Below are positions 36,678 to 46,081 of a stretch of 64,000 nucleotides of DNA, piece after piece. The stretch covers positions 124,001 through 188,000 of the forward strand of contig JAEUPL010000006.1 of NCBI GenBank assembly GCA_016790165.1, given 5' to 3'. Source of the stretch: Burkholderiales bacterium. Its GTDB lineage: Bacteria > Pseudomonadota > Gammaproteobacteria > Burkholderiales > Casimicrobiaceae. The stretch's first letter is position 1, and the number at the start of each line of letters is the position of its first letter. A program made the translations under genes and the position numbers. The notes under the pieces were generated by a model. The model made no database searches and was not told the DNA's origin. It saw nothing but the letters and a program-made list of their open reading frames with translations.

Positions 36678-37637
36678 ATGAAGGGCAAGGCAGTCATTCT
36701 CGGCAGCAACGGCCGACTGGGCCGCGAGCTGGTGGCGGCATTTTCCGCGGCGGGATGGACGACCGTCGCCGTCGCGCGCAAGGCGCCGCTGCGAGCCGCG
36801 TCGCGTGCGGCGGGCGGCGCCGCGCCAGTGCGGGACCTGCGGGCCGACGTGACGGATAGCGAGGCCATCATCCGCGCCGTCGGCCGTGCCGACGTGCTCG
36901 TGCTTGCCGCCAACGCGCCGTACACACGCTGGACGCAGGACGCCATGCCCATCGCGCAGGCCGCGATCACGCTGGCGCAGCGCCTAGGCGCGACGCTCCT
37001 GTTTCCCGGCAATGTCTACAACTTTGGCGAGGCGATGCCGGCCCAGCTGACAGTGGATATGCCGCAGCAGCCGACCACGCGCAAAGGCCGCGTGCGCGTC
37101 GAGATCGAACAAACCCTGGCGCGGGCGACGCTTGACGGCTTGCGAGCCGTGGTCATCCGCGCGGGTGACTTCATCGGCGGCGGCAAGGGGAACTGGTTCG
37201 ACGGCACCATCGCCAGCGCGGTGGGTAAAGGCAAAGTCACCTATCCAGGTCGCCTCGACGTGGCGCACGCCTGGGCCTATCTGCCCGATCTGGCGCGCGT
37301 GTTCGAGCGGGTCGCGGCGCGGCGCGCGACGCTTCCGCCCTTCACTCGCCTGCACTTTCCGGGCTACACACTCACAGGCGAGGCGCTCTGTGCTGCGCTC
37401 GAGCAGGTTGCAGGACGAACGCTGCAACGGCGAAGCATGCCGTGGCCGCTACTGCGGGCGTTGTCGCCGATGGTGCCGATCCTGCGTGAAATCTGCGAAA
37501 TACGCTACCTCTGGAACGTGCCGCACGCACTGGACGGGCAAGCGCTCGAGGCGGTGATTGGTGAGATCTCGTCGACGCCGCTGCACGATGCGCTGGCGAC
37601 CGCGCTGCACGAACTTGGCGTGCTTCCAAGGCGATAG
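36678..37637 (+). CDS. NAD(P)-binding epimerase/NmrA-like protein
   Basis: 319 residues of the atypical/extended SDR group: N-terminal loop ILGSNGRLGRELVAAF (G-x-x-G-x-x-G), VLVLAANAPYTRW, and RAGDFIGGG in the middle. The active-site Y-x-x-x-K is not clear, so it may be a sensor or reductase rather than an epimerase. GAAGAAAGGG precedes the ATG. Probably controlled by the divergent LysR regulator. Confidence 0.78.
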   Translation: MKGKAVILGSNGRLGRELVAAFSAAGWTTVAVARKAPLRAASRAAGGAAPVRDLRADVTDSEAIIRAVGRADVLVLAANAPYTRWTQDAMPIAQAAITLAQRLGATLLFPGNVYNFGEAMPAQLTVDMPQQPTTRKGRVRVEIEQTLARATLDGLRAVVIRAGDFIGGGKGNWFDGTIASAVGKGKVTYPGRLDVAHAWAYLPDLARVFERVAARRATLPPFTRLHFPGYTLTGEALCAALEQVAGRTLQRRSMPWPLLRALSPMVPILREICEIRYLWNVPHALDGQALEAVIGEISSTPLHDALATALHELGVLPRR

Positions 37638-37695
37638 GATCACTCCTCAAGGCCGTGTAATCGACAAAAGCGATCAAATTAACAAAAAACATTCG

Positions 37696-37724
37696 TTGAA
37701 AACGATTAATCGGCTGGGCATACT
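37696..37724 (+). promoter_or_regulatory. sigma-70 promoter of the rubrerythrin operon
   Basis: TTGAAA at 37696-37701, a 17-bp spacer, then CATACT at 37719-37724. It lies 86 bp before the rubrerythrin start and after the stop of the preceding gene, in a locally AT-rich segment. Confidence 0.55.
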
Positions 37725-37809
37725 CCTTCCCGTGCCCGATGCGATTTGCCTCACCCCGGTGAACAGCGAACTGCGGCGGGCCATCCTTGGATCAAACAGG
37801 AGTGCACTC

Positions 37810-38229
37810 ATGAACCTCAAAGGTACGAAGACCCATCAGAACCTTAAAGACGCGTTCGCCGGCGAAAGCCAGGCTAACCGCCGCTACCTCTACTTCGCAA
37901 ACAAGGCAGACGTAGAAGGCCAAAACGACGTGGCAGCGCTGTTCCGCTCCACCGCCGAAGGCGAGACCGGCCACGCGCACGGCCATCTCGACTATCTGGC
38001 GATGGTCGGCGATCCGGCGACTGATATGCCGATCGGCGCGACACGCGACAACCTGAAATCCGCGGTCGCTGGCGAAACGCACGAGTACACCGACATGTAC
38101 CCGGGCATGGCCAAATCGGCGCGCGAAGAAGGCTTCGACGAAATCGCCGACTGGTTTGAGACGCTTGCCAAGGCCGAGCGCTCGCACGCCAATCGCTACC
38201 AGAAGGCGCTGGAAGCGCTGCAAGACTAA
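37810..38229 (+). CDS. rubrerythrin-family diiron protein, without rubredoxin domain
   Basis: 139 residues: a four-helix ferritin-like domain with the diiron ligands in [36 protein letters not shown] and [11 protein letters not shown]. The C-terminal rubredoxin module of classical rubrerythrin is absent. Such proteins reduce hydrogen peroxide. It is followed by an Fe-S CCG-domain protein and a DUF3501 protein, a trio seen together in many betaproteobacteria, suggesting that the Fe-S protein passes electrons to it. Confidence 0.9.
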   Translation: MNLKGTKTHQNLKDAFAGESQANRRYLYFANKADVEGQNDVAALFRSTAEGETGHAHGHLDYLAMVGDPATDMPIGATRDNLKSAVAGETHEYTDMYPGMAKSAREEGFDEIADWFETLAKAERSHANRYQKALEALQD

Positions 38230-38247
38230 GCGCTGCTGCGGCAGCGC

Positions 38248-38495
38248 AGGACGACGCGCTTCGCGCTAGGACGACGGCCTCGCGCCATACGGCGCGGCCT
38301 AGTACGTCGGCGCGTTGCGCCTAGGACGCGAGCAGACGATGAGCATCCCACTTGAGTCGACGGAGTGCGTTACGCAATCAGTTGATTGGCGAGATGGGCC
38401 TCCAAACCTCGCGTCCTAGCGAGCGAATGCGAGCGTCGTCCTGGGCGGCGCGAAGCGCACGCCGACGTCTTAGCGCGCACAGCGCGCGACGTCCT
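38248..38495. repeat. array of AGGACG-spaced hairpins in inverted arrangement
   Basis: AGGACG occurs at 38248, 38268 and 38323 (and AGTACG at 38301). CGTCCT occurs at 38412, 38437 and 38490 (and CGTCTT at 38466). Between the forward copies lie small GC hairpins such as GCGCTTCGCGC and GGCGCGTTGCGCC. The two halves face each other across about 85 bp (38329-38411), so the whole can fold into one long stem. It occupies the gap between rubrerythrin and the Fe-S gene. Confidence 0.65.
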
Positions 38496-38518
38496 TCTCA
38501 CTACGGAGAGCACAACCC

Positions 38519-39874
38519 ATGTCACGCGAAGGCAATCTCGAAGCCCCCACCCGTCACCCGATTGACTGGAAGAACCCGGATTTCTGGAACGAGGACAAAC
38601 TCAATCACGAGCTTGAGCGCGTCTACGACATCTGCCATGGCTGCAGACGGTGCGTGAGCCTGTGCAACGCGTTCCCGACGCTGTTCGATCTGATCGACGA
38701 ATCGTCGACCATGGAAGTGGATGGCGTGGCCAAGGCCGACTACATGAAGGTGGTCGACCAGTGCTATCTGTGCGACGTCTGCTACATGACCAAGTGCCCC
38801 TACACCCCGCCGCATGAGTGGAACGTGGACTTTCCGCATCTGATGCTGCGGGCCAAGGCGGTGAAGTACAAAAAGGGCGAGGTGACGCGCGCGGAGAAGT
38901 TTCTCGCATCGACCGATATGCAGGGCAAATTCGCCGGTATCCCGATCGTCGTGCAAACGGCCAATGCCATCAACGAAACACAGTTCGCGCGCGGCGTGAT
39001 GGAAAGCCAGCTGGGCGTCGACAAGGACGCCTGGATTCCGTCGCTGGCGACGAAGAAATTCCGCTCGCAGGCCAAGACGGCACCGAAGTCGAACGCGCCC
39101 GCCAGAAGCGGTGAACGCACGCCCGGCAAAGTGGCGATTTTTTCGACGTGCTACGTGAACTACAACGAACCCGGCATCGGCATGGATCTGCTCGCGATCC
39201 TGGTGCACAACGACATCCCGTACGAAGTCGTCAACAAGGAAAAGTGCTGCGGCATGCCGAAGCTGGAGCTCGGTGATCTTGACGGCGTCGCGGAACTCGC
39301 GTCGTTCAATCTGCCTGTGCTCGCGAAGTATGCCCGCGACGGCTACGCCATCCTCACCGCCATTCCGTCGTGCACGCTGATGTTCAAGCAGGAAATTCCG
39401 CTTCTGATGCCTGACAACGCGGATGCGAAGGCCGTACAGGACGCGATGTGGGACCCGTTTGAATACCTCGTCGCGCGCCAGAAAGACGGCCTATTGAAGA
39501 CTGATTTCAAGACCGAACTGGGCGCGGTGAGCTATCACATCCCCTGCCACAGTCGCGTGCAAAACGTCGGCAAGAAAACTGAGGAAATGCTGAAGCTGGT
39601 GCCCGGCACCTCGGTGAACACGGTCGAACGTTGCTCGGGCCATGCCGGCACCTACGGCGTGAAGAAAGCGCATCACAAAACGGCGATGAAGATCGGCAAG
39701 CCGGTCTTCCGCGCGATGATGCAGAACGCACCAAAGTACATCTCATCCGATTGCCAGTTGTCCGGCCATCACATCGAGCAGGGCATTCGCGAATCCGGCG
39801 TTGCGCCAGACGCTGCGCCACAACTCGCTCATCCGATCAGCCTGATTGCGAAGGCCTACGGTCTGTCGCAGTGA
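38519..39874 (+). CDS. Fe-S CCG-domain oxidoreductase, GlpC/HdrD-like
   Basis: 451 residues. Two 4Fe-4S sites sit near the N-terminus: CHGCRRCVSLCNAFP and CYLCDVCYMTKCPY. Two CCG-type segments follow: EKCCGMPKLELG and VERCSGHAGTYG, the second with Ser in place of the middle Cys. Such proteins shuttle electrons from soluble donors or quinones. Its neighbours are rubrerythrin upstream and DUF3501 downstream (22 bp), pointing to a peroxide-reduction module. ACGGAGAG precedes the ATG. Confidence 0.88.
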   Translation: MSREGNLEAPTRHPIDWKNPDFWNEDKLNHELERVYDICHGCRRCVSLCNAFPTLFDLIDESSTMEVDGVAKADYMKVVDQCYLCDVCYMTKCPYTPPHEWNVDFPHLMLRAKAVKYKKGEVTRAEKFLASTDMQGKFAGIPIVVQTANAINETQFARGVMESQLGVDKDAWIPSLATKKFRSQAKTAPKSNAPARSGERTPGKVAIFSTCYVNYNEPGIGMDLLAILVHNDIPYEVVNKEKCCGMPKLELGDLDGVAELASFNLPVLAKYARDGYAILTAIPSCTLMFKQEIPLLMPDNADAKAVQDAMWDPFEYLVARQKDGLLKTDFKTELGAVSYHIPCHSRVQNVGKKTEEMLKLVPGTSVNTVERCSGHAGTYGVKKAHHKTAMKIGKPVFRAMMQNAPKYISSDCQLSGHHIEQGIRESGVAPDAAPQLAHPISLIAKAYGLSQ

Positions 39875-39896
39875 ACCACCCACGGGAAGCAAGCTC

Positions 39897-40481
39897 ATGA
39901 CTGCATTGACTCACTCTGACCTGATGACCCTGGAGGCGTACAGCAAGTACCTCAAGGAAAACAAACCGAAGCTCGTCGCGCACCGCCGCGCTCGCACAGT
40001 GCACCTGGGCGAGCACATCACGCTGCAGTTTGAAGATCGCCAGACAATCCAGTATCAGATTCAGGAGATGCTGCGCGTTGAGAAGATCTTTGAAGAGGAG
40101 GGTATCCAGAGCGAACTCGACGCGTATAACCCGCTCATCCCGGACGGCACGAACTGGAAAGCGACGATGCTGATCGAGTATGCCGACATCAACGAGCGTC
40201 GTCGCGAACTCGCCCGACTCATCGACGTCGAGGACCGCATGTTTGTCGAGGTCGAAGGTCAGCCACGCGTCTACGCGATTGCCGACGAAGACCTCGACCG
40301 CGAGACCGCCGAGAAAACGTCAGCCGTGCACTTCCTGCGCTTCGAGTTCACGGCACCCATGCGTGCGGCACTGCTGGCCGGCGCCGGGGTAAAACTGGGC
40401 TGCGACCACACCAACTATCCGCAGCATTGCGAAATTGCGCCGGAACAACTCGCCAGATTGATCAAGGACATTGTCGCCTGA
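39897..40481 (+). CDS. DUF3501 family protein
   Basis: 194 residues. The opening LTHSDLMTLEAYSKYLKENKPKLVAHRRARTVHLG is characteristic of DUF3501, a family of unknown function that accompanies rubrerythrin and CCG-domain Fe-S genes. Late in the protein LGCDHTNYPQHCE holds Cys and His residues that could bind metal. It is the third gene of the trio and probably acts with the other two. Confidence 0.85.
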   Translation: MTALTHSDLMTLEAYSKYLKENKPKLVAHRRARTVHLGEHITLQFEDRQTIQYQIQEMLRVEKIFEEEGIQSELDAYNPLIPDGTNWKATMLIEYADINERRRELARLIDVEDRMFVEVEGQPRVYAIADEDLDRETAEKTSAVHFLRFEFTAPMRAALLAGAGVKLGCDHTNYPQHCEIAPEQLARLIKDIVA

Positions 40482-40521
40482 CGCGCCGGGGCACTTCAAA
40501 GCGCGATGGTGCTGGGGTGCC

Positions 40522-41697
40522 TTACTCGACACTGCGTTGTGACGCGCGAGCCGAGAGTGCGAGCGCCCCGAGAAGCACGACGGCGCCCGTCACCGGCAAC
40601 CACGTAAAGCTGCGGGTGGCGATCACGGCACCGCCGATGGTCGTGCCGACGGCCTGACCGAGATAAATCATGCTGGTGTTGAGTGCGATGCTCGCGCCCG
40701 CCAGGGCAGGCGCCGCCGCCACCAACCGCGCCTGCTGTGATGAATTGTTGGCGAACACGCCACCGCCCCAGGCAAGCGCGCCGACCACGAAGCCAATCCA
40801 CCACTGCCCGACCACCGCGAGGATCAGCATCCCCGCGACCATCGAAGCCAGCGAAAGCGTCACGTTGGACGTTGCACCCGCCGCGCCGATCCGCCGCGTC
40901 GCCCACACGTTGCCCACCACACCCGCAAGTCCGAACAGCAGCAGCGCGAACGACAGCGTGTTCGGTGACGCATCGAGCGTGTGCGCAACGAACGGCGCGA
41001 TGTAGGCGAACGTGATGAATTGCCCAGACGCGGACGCCGCGGTGACCAGCAGGATGGCCAGCAGTGCAGGATGGGCCGCCACTTGCCGCCAGGCGTCGCG
41101 CGAGAGCGACGTGCCGTGTAGTCCGGCCGGCACCACGCGCAACACCCAGCCTACGGCGACCACGCAGAGCACAGCAAACAGCGCGAACGTTTGCCGCCAG
41201 CCGATATGCGCGCCGAGCCAGGCCGCCATGGGGCTACCCACCACGGAGGCGATGGACCAGCCGAGAAAGATCGCTGTGATAGCCGCAGCGCGTCGTTCGG
41301 GGGCGATTACCATGCCGAGTGTCGCGGCAGCTTGCGGCGTGAAGACGGCCGCTCCGAGCAGGGTGAGGGTGCGCACCGCGATCAGGATGGGCAAGCTGGG
41401 TGCGAGTGCGCAAGCCGCGTGCCCCAACGCATACAGGACCAACGATCCGGCAAGCACGCTGCGCCGGTCGATCCGGGACGTGACCGTGGCGAGAAGCGGC
41501 GAACCAACACACATCGCCACCGCCGCGACGGTGATGAGCAGTGCCGTTTGCGGCAACGCGGTGCCGAGATCCTGCGACAGCACCAGCAATAGGCCCGGCG
41601 CCAGCATGACGCCGGTGCCGATGACGAAATTGCCGAAGGTGAAGGCCAGTACGAATCGCCGTTCGCGTGCCTCCGCCGATGGCGTCTTCGTCTGCAT
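40522..41697 (-). CDS. MFS transporter, DHA1-type exporter
   Basis: 391 residues and about twelve membrane segments, with the loop-2 motif GSPLLATVTSRIDRRSVL (a G-x-x-x-D-R-x-G-R-R variant) and ALGMVIAPERRAAAITAIFLGW in the middle. It fits the drug/arabinose efflux group. It lies 10 bp after the stop of a second MFS gene on the same strand, so both are probably made from one message. The substrate is unknown. Confidence 0.88.
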   Translation of the reverse strand: MQTKTPSAEARERRFVLAFTFGNFVIGTGVMLAPGLLLVLSQDLGTALPQTALLITVAAVAMCVGSPLLATVTSRIDRRSVLAGSLVLYALGHAACALAPSLPILIAVRTLTLLGAAVFTPQAAATLGMVIAPERRAAAITAIFLGWSIASVVGSPMAAWLGAHIGWRQTFALFAVLCVVAVGWVLRVVPAGLHGTSLSRDAWRQVAAHPALLAILLVTAASASGQFITFAYIAPFVAHTLDASPNTLSFALLLFGLAGVVGNVWATRRIGAAGATSNVTLSLASMVAGMLILAVVGQWWIGFVVGALAWGGGVFANNSSQQARLVAAAPALAGASIALNTSMIYLGQAVGTTIGGAVIATRSFTWLPVTGAVVLLGALALSARASQRSVE

Positions 41698-41707
41698 GCG
41701 ACGAGAG

Positions 41708-42958
41708 TCAGTGGTGCCGGACGCGCGTGACGCGACCGATTGCCAGGCCTACCAGCATGGCAACCAGCATCGCGATCGCGGCACCGAAAAAGATCGAGCG
41801 GGGCAGGTCGTGATCCATCAACCACCCGAAAATCGGCGCCGACACGGCGAGGCCCGCATCGAGCCCGGAATACACCGTGCCATACACCCGTCCGGTGGCA
41901 CCGCTGGGCGTGGCGCGTTTGATCAGCAAGTCGCGTGAGGGCCCGGCAACGCCCGTGCCGAGACCAGCGAGCATGACCAGCAGCAGCGTGATGGTGGGAC
42001 CCGTCGCGCCGGTCGCAGCCAATGCAAGCAGGCTGGCCGAGCCACTGAGCGCGACGGCGATGATGCGCTCCGGGTCGGCCCATTGCCTGCTGATCGCAAA
42101 GCCGCCTGCCAGTTGCCCGATGGCGCTGCACACGAGGTAGCCGGTCAGCGCGGTGGCCGCCACGGTGAGTTTCAGGCCTGCGATGGCCTGCAGGGCAGGC
42201 GTCGAAAAATTCTGGATCGCCGAGTTGCTGAACGTGATCACGAAGAAGAACGCGAAACAGAGCCACACCACCGGCAGACGCAAGAACTCGAAGCGGGAAG
42301 TCGCGGTGCCCGTCTGCGTCGCATTTTCTGCGTGCGCGGGCGCGGCCGCTCGCTGCAACAGATGCCGTGTGTCAATGACATCGCGAAAGGTGACCGCCAC
42401 CGCCAGCACGACCAGCGCGAAGAACGCAGCCACCCCGAGTGCCGCCCGCCATCCGAATCCCTGCGCCAGCATGACCATGACAAACGTAGCGGACGCGTAG
42501 CCGAGCGTGCCCGACAGCCCGTGCGCGCTGTACGCATGGCCGATTCGCGCGCTTGAAATACGCTGGTTGATGATGCTGAAGTCCACCGGATGAAACGGTG
42601 AATTGCCGATCCCCAGCAGCACCGCGGCAACCACCAGCAGCGCATAGCCATCCGCCATCGCCGCGGTGAGTGCGGCAACGGCGAACAACGTCAGCCCACC
42701 AAACATCACCACGCGGGCCCCAAACCGGTCGACCACGAAGCCCGCCGCCGCTTGCCCGAACGCCGAGACCAGATAGAACAGACTCGCCAGCGCGCCCAGC
42801 TGAGCGAACGACAGCGAAAACTCGGTCGCCAGCCACGGAAACAGCGGCGGCAACACGAGCTGAAAGAAATGGGAGGTGCCGTGGGCGAGACTGACCACGC
42901 TGATGGTTGTGGCCTCAGCCCGAAATGTCGCCTCGGGCGCGGCGCTGGAACTGCTCAT
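41708..42958 (-). CDS. MFS transporter
   Basis: 416 residues, twelve membrane segments, opening with SVVSLAHGTSHFFQLVLPPLFPWL, and FVVDRFGARVVMFGGL as the loop-2 motif. The ATG at 42958 gives this normal N-terminus; a longer frame to 43255 would cross the divergent gene. The start lies 18 bp from the start of the divergent thiamine-diphosphate enzyme gene. Confidence 0.88.
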   Translation of the reverse strand: MSSSSAAPEATFRAEATTISVVSLAHGTSHFFQLVLPPLFPWLATEFSLSFAQLGALASLFYLVSAFGQAAAGFVVDRFGARVVMFGGLTLFAVAALTAAMADGYALLVVAAVLLGIGNSPFHPVDFSIINQRISSARIGHAYSAHGLSGTLGYASATFVMVMLAQGFGWRAALGVAAFFALVVLAVAVTFRDVIDTRHLLQRAAAPAHAENATQTGTATSRFEFLRLPVVWLCFAFFFVITFSNSAIQNFSTPALQAIAGLKLTVAATALTGYLVCSAIGQLAGGFAISRQWADPERIIAVALSGSASLLALAATGATGPTITLLLVMLAGLGTGVAGPSRDLLIKRATPSGATGRVYGTVYSGLDAGLAVSAPIFGWLMDHDLPRSIFFGAAIAMLVAMLVGLAIGRVTRVRHH

Positions 42959-42976
42959 TTGGTTAAGCTTATACGC

Positions 42977-44716
42977 ATGACGACTGTAAACCTCTCCTCT
43001 CGTTCCGGCGGACATCTCATCGCCGATGCATTGATCACGCACGGCGTTGACACCGCGTTCGGTGTGCCCGGCGAAAGCTACCTTGAAGTGCTCGACGGTC
43101 TCTATCGGCACAAGGAAGATTTTCGCTTCGTGATCTGCCGTCAGGAGGGGGGCGCTGCATACATGGCCGAGAGCTACGCCAAGCTCACTGGCCAACCGGG
43201 CGTCTGCATGGTTACCCGCGGCCCGGGGGCGACCAACGCGGCGATCGGCGTGCACACTGCGTTTCAGGATTCATCGCCGATGATCCTGCTGGTCGGGCAG
43301 GTCGGCAACGATTTCGTTGAGCGCGAAGCGTTTCAGGAGCTGGACTACCGCCGCATGTTCGGGCCGATGGCGAAATGGGTTGCGCAGATTGACGACGCGG
43401 CGCGGGTGCCGGAGTACATGGCGCATGCCTTTCAGGTCGCCACCAGCGGGCGCGCTGGCCCGGTGGTGTTGGCCCTGCCGGAGGACATGCTCAGCGCCAG
43501 CGCAAGCGTGGCGGAGGCCAGGCGGTATCGCGCCGTGCAGTCGCACGCCAGTGGTGCCGACCTGGCGCGTGCGCGCGAGCTGCTGGCCGCTGCCGAGCGG
43601 CCGTTTGTGATCGTTGGCGGCCACGGCTGGTCGCGTGCGGCAGCGAAACAACTGCGTGAGTTCGCCGAGGCGAACGACCTGCCGGTCGGCTGCGCGTTCC
43701 GCTTTCAGGACACGCTCGACAACAGCCATCCGAACTTCGCCGGCGATGTTGGCATCGGCATCAATCCCAAATTGTTTGCGCGCATCAAGAACGCGGATGT
43801 CGTGCTCTGCATCGGCGCGCGGCTCGGCGAGATGACGACGTCCGGTTACACGCTGTTCGAGGTGCCAGCGCCGAAGCAAACGTTGATCCACGTTCACGGC
43901 GACCCCAATGAGCTGGGCCGCGTGTATCAAGCCGACGTGATGATCGCCGCTGGTGTTTCCGAATTTGCCGCCGCCCTTGCTGGCACCAAACTGGGTGAGG
44001 CCAAGGCCGCGTCGCGCCAAGCCGCGCTTGCCGAAACGCGGGCCGATCTCGCTGCATGGCGTGGCGTGCCACCGCTCTACAGGAACCGAGCGACGCCAGC
44101 CCGACTCAATCTCTGGGAAGTCGTGCAGACGATGAAGCGGCTCGCACCGAAGGACAGCATCGTCACCAACGGTGCAGGCAACTTCGCCACGTGGGCACAT
44201 CGTTTCTGGCCGTATGCGGGCATCGAGCACTGCGACAAATCGCAGCTTGCTCCGACCAGCGGCGCCATGGGTTACGGCGTGCCGGCGGCGGTGATGGCGT
44301 CGATTGTTGCGCCCGAGCGGACCGTGATCAACGTGGCTGGCGACGGCGACTTCATGATGACCTCGCAGGAACTGGCGACCGCCGTGCAGTATGGCGGCGC
44401 CCCCATCTGCATCGTTTTCAACAACGGCATGTACGGCACCATCCGCATGCATCAGGAACGGGAGCACCCGTCGCGCGTGTACGGCACGCAACTCATGAAC
44501 CCCGATTTCGCCAAATACGGCGAGAGTTTCGGCGGCAAGGGCTTCACGGTGACGACCGATGCCGAATTCGACGCTGCGTTTGCCGAGGCGCTTGCCTTCA
44601 CCCGCAGCGCGCGCAAGCCGGTGGTCATCGAACTCAAGGTGGATCCACAGGATCTCACGCCGGGCGCCAGTCTGGACACGATCAGCGAAAACGCGCGCAA
44701 AGCGAAAGCGCGATGA
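42977..44716 (+). CDS. thiamine-diphosphate enzyme, acetolactate-synthase-like
   Basis: 579 residues in the three-domain layout of ThDP enzymes: HGVDTAFGVPGESYLEVLDGLYR, the catalytic Glu in CRQEGGAAYMAE, and the cofactor motif VAGDGDFMM...FNNGMYG (G-D-G-x-x...N-N). It could form acetolactate or decarboxylate a 2-oxo acid such as benzoylformate or oxalyl-CoA; it has no IlvH partner. Its stop overlaps the start of an MFS transporter (ATGA), so product and exporter or substrate and importer may be linked. Confidence 0.85.
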   Translation: MTTVNLSSRSGGHLIADALITHGVDTAFGVPGESYLEVLDGLYRHKEDFRFVICRQEGGAAYMAESYAKLTGQPGVCMVTRGPGATNAAIGVHTAFQDSSPMILLVGQVGNDFVEREAFQELDYRRMFGPMAKWVAQIDDAARVPEYMAHAFQVATSGRAGPVVLALPEDMLSASASVAEARRYRAVQSHASGADLARARELLAAAERPFVIVGGHGWSRAAAKQLREFAEANDLPVGCAFRFQDTLDNSHPNFAGDVGIGINPKLFARIKNADVVLCIGARLGEMTTSGYTLFEVPAPKQTLIHVHGDPNELGRVYQADVMIAAGVSEFAAALAGTKLGEAKAASRQAALAETRADLAAWRGVPPLYRNRATPARLNLWEVVQTMKRLAPKDSIVTNGAGNFATWAHRFWPYAGIEHCDKSQLAPTSGAMGYGVPAAVMASIVAPERTVINVAGDGDFMMTSQELATAVQYGGAPICIVFNNGMYGTIRMHQEREHPSRVYGTQLMNPDFAKYGESFGGKGFTVTTDAEFDAAFAEALAFTRSARKPVVIELKVDPQDLTPGASLDTISENARKAKAR

Positions 44717-45951
44717 TTGCAGCGCCCGGCGCGAAGGCGGGCCTGCAACCCGCCTTCGCGTTCATCTTCGTCGTCGTATTGCTGGATGTGATCGCCATTG
44801 GCGTGATCATCCCGGTGTTGCCGCGCTTGCTGGAGGGCTTCACGGGCAGCATGGCCCGAGCCTCTGAAATCAACGGCATCTTCACGGCGAGTTGGGCGCT
44901 AATGCAGTTGCTGTTCTCGCCCGTGCTGGGGGCGCTGTCGGATCGGTTTGGCCGGCGTCCGGTCATCCTGCTGTCGTGTCTGGGGCTTGCGATTGATTTC
45001 TTCCTGGTTGCACTGGCGCCGTCGCTGGCCTGGTTGTTTGTGGCGCGGCTGATTGGCGGCATCACCATGGCGAACATGTCCACCGCCAGCGCCTATATCG
45101 CCGATGTGACGCCCGTGGAGCAGCGCGCCGCACGCTTCGGCATGCTGGGGGCCGCATGGGGCCTCGGATTTGTGCTCGGGCCGTTGCTCGGCGGCTGGCT
45201 GGGTGCGAGCGATGTGCGCCTGCCGTTCTGGGTCGCCGGCGGCATCGGGCTCGCCAACGCGCTGTACGGGTTTTTCGTGCTGCCGGAGTCGCTGCCACCC
45301 GAGCAGCGCAGCCCGTTTCGGCTGAAGGCGGCGCATCCGATCGGCGCGCTCAAGCTGCTCGGGCGCACGCCCCTGCTGCAACGGCTCTCGGTGATCAACG
45401 GGCTCTACCTGTTCGCGCATCAGGTGTTTCCCACCGTGTTCGTGCTGCACGCGGCGTACCGCTTTCAGTGGGGGCCGGAGCAGGTGGGCATCACGCTGGC
45501 GATCGTCGGCATCGCTGGCACCGTCGTGCAGGCCGCGCTGGTAGGGCGCATCGTCGCGCGCATCGGTGAACGAAGTGCGATGCTCGCGGGCCTCGGATGT
45601 GGCGTGATCGCGCTATCGTTCTATGGCCTCGCGCCAACCGGTGAGTGGTTTTGGGTCGGCATTGTGTTTGGCGCGTTCATGGGGCTGTATGGGCCTGCAT
45701 CGCAAACGCTGATGACGGCACAAATCCCACCCGACGAGCAGGGCCAGCTGCAAGGCGCGAACGCGAGCATCATGGGCTTGACCGGTTTGCTGGCGCCGCT
45801 GGTGTTTGCCTTCGCGTTTTCCTGGGCAATTGGCAGCGGCAAGGACTGGGGCGTCCCCGGCACGCCGTATCTGCTGGCCGCCGCGCTGCTCGCGGTGGCG
45901 GCGCTGCTCGCCTGGTCGGTGCGCGCCGTGCGGACCAGCACAGCCGTGTGA
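44713..45951 (+). CDS. MFS transporter, TetA-like
   Basis: 412 residues. FVVVLLDVIAIGVIIPVLPRLL is the conserved first segment of class TetA/TCR exporters, and GALSDRFGRRPVILLS is the loop-2 motif. It overlaps the upstream thiamine-diphosphate enzyme by 4 bp. Repeat R5 begins 6 bp after its stop. Despite the family name, tetracycline as substrate is not implied. Confidence 0.88.
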   Translation: MIAAPGAKAGLQPAFAFIFVVVLLDVIAIGVIIPVLPRLLEGFTGSMARASEINGIFTASWALMQLLFSPVLGALSDRFGRRPVILLSCLGLAIDFFLVALAPSLAWLFVARLIGGITMANMSTASAYIADVTPVEQRAARFGMLGAAWGLGFVLGPLLGGWLGASDVRLPFWVAGGIGLANALYGFFVLPESLPPEQRSPFRLKAAHPIGALKLLGRTPLLQRLSVINGLYLFAHQVFPTVFVLHAAYRFQWGPEQVGITLAIVGIAGTVVQAALVGRIVARIGERSAMLAGLGCGVIALSFYGLAPTGEWFWVGIVFGAFMGLYGPASQTLMTAQIPPDEQGQLQGANASIMGLTGLLAPLVFAFAFSWAIGSGKDWGVPGTPYLLAAALLAVAALLAWSVRAVRTSTAV

Positions 45952-45957
45952 TCGAGT

Positions 45958-46081
45958 CAATGGCTTTTCAGCGCCAACGACCAGCCAGCGGTCGTTAACG
46001 GCCGGTTTTTCCATTAGTCGACTTCATCGCCATATAGCCTGAACCGAGCGATGGGTGGCCGCTACGCGCAAAAAGCCGTTA
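45958..46081. repeat. 124-bp palindromic repeat, copy R5
   Basis: The left end is CAATGGCTTT, the centre TTAGTCGACTTC (GTCGAC at 46017-46022) and the right end AAAGCCGTTA. Left-arm hairpin: ACGACC-AGCCAGC-GGTCGT. It fills the gap between two converging genes completely: it begins 6 bp after the MFS stop, and its last three bases are the TAA stop of the YqaA gene. Confidence 0.87.

Noticed and set aside
38351..38366. GAGTCGACGG as another repeat centre
   Set aside because: No matching ends at the fixed distances; it lies in the loop of the AGGACG array.
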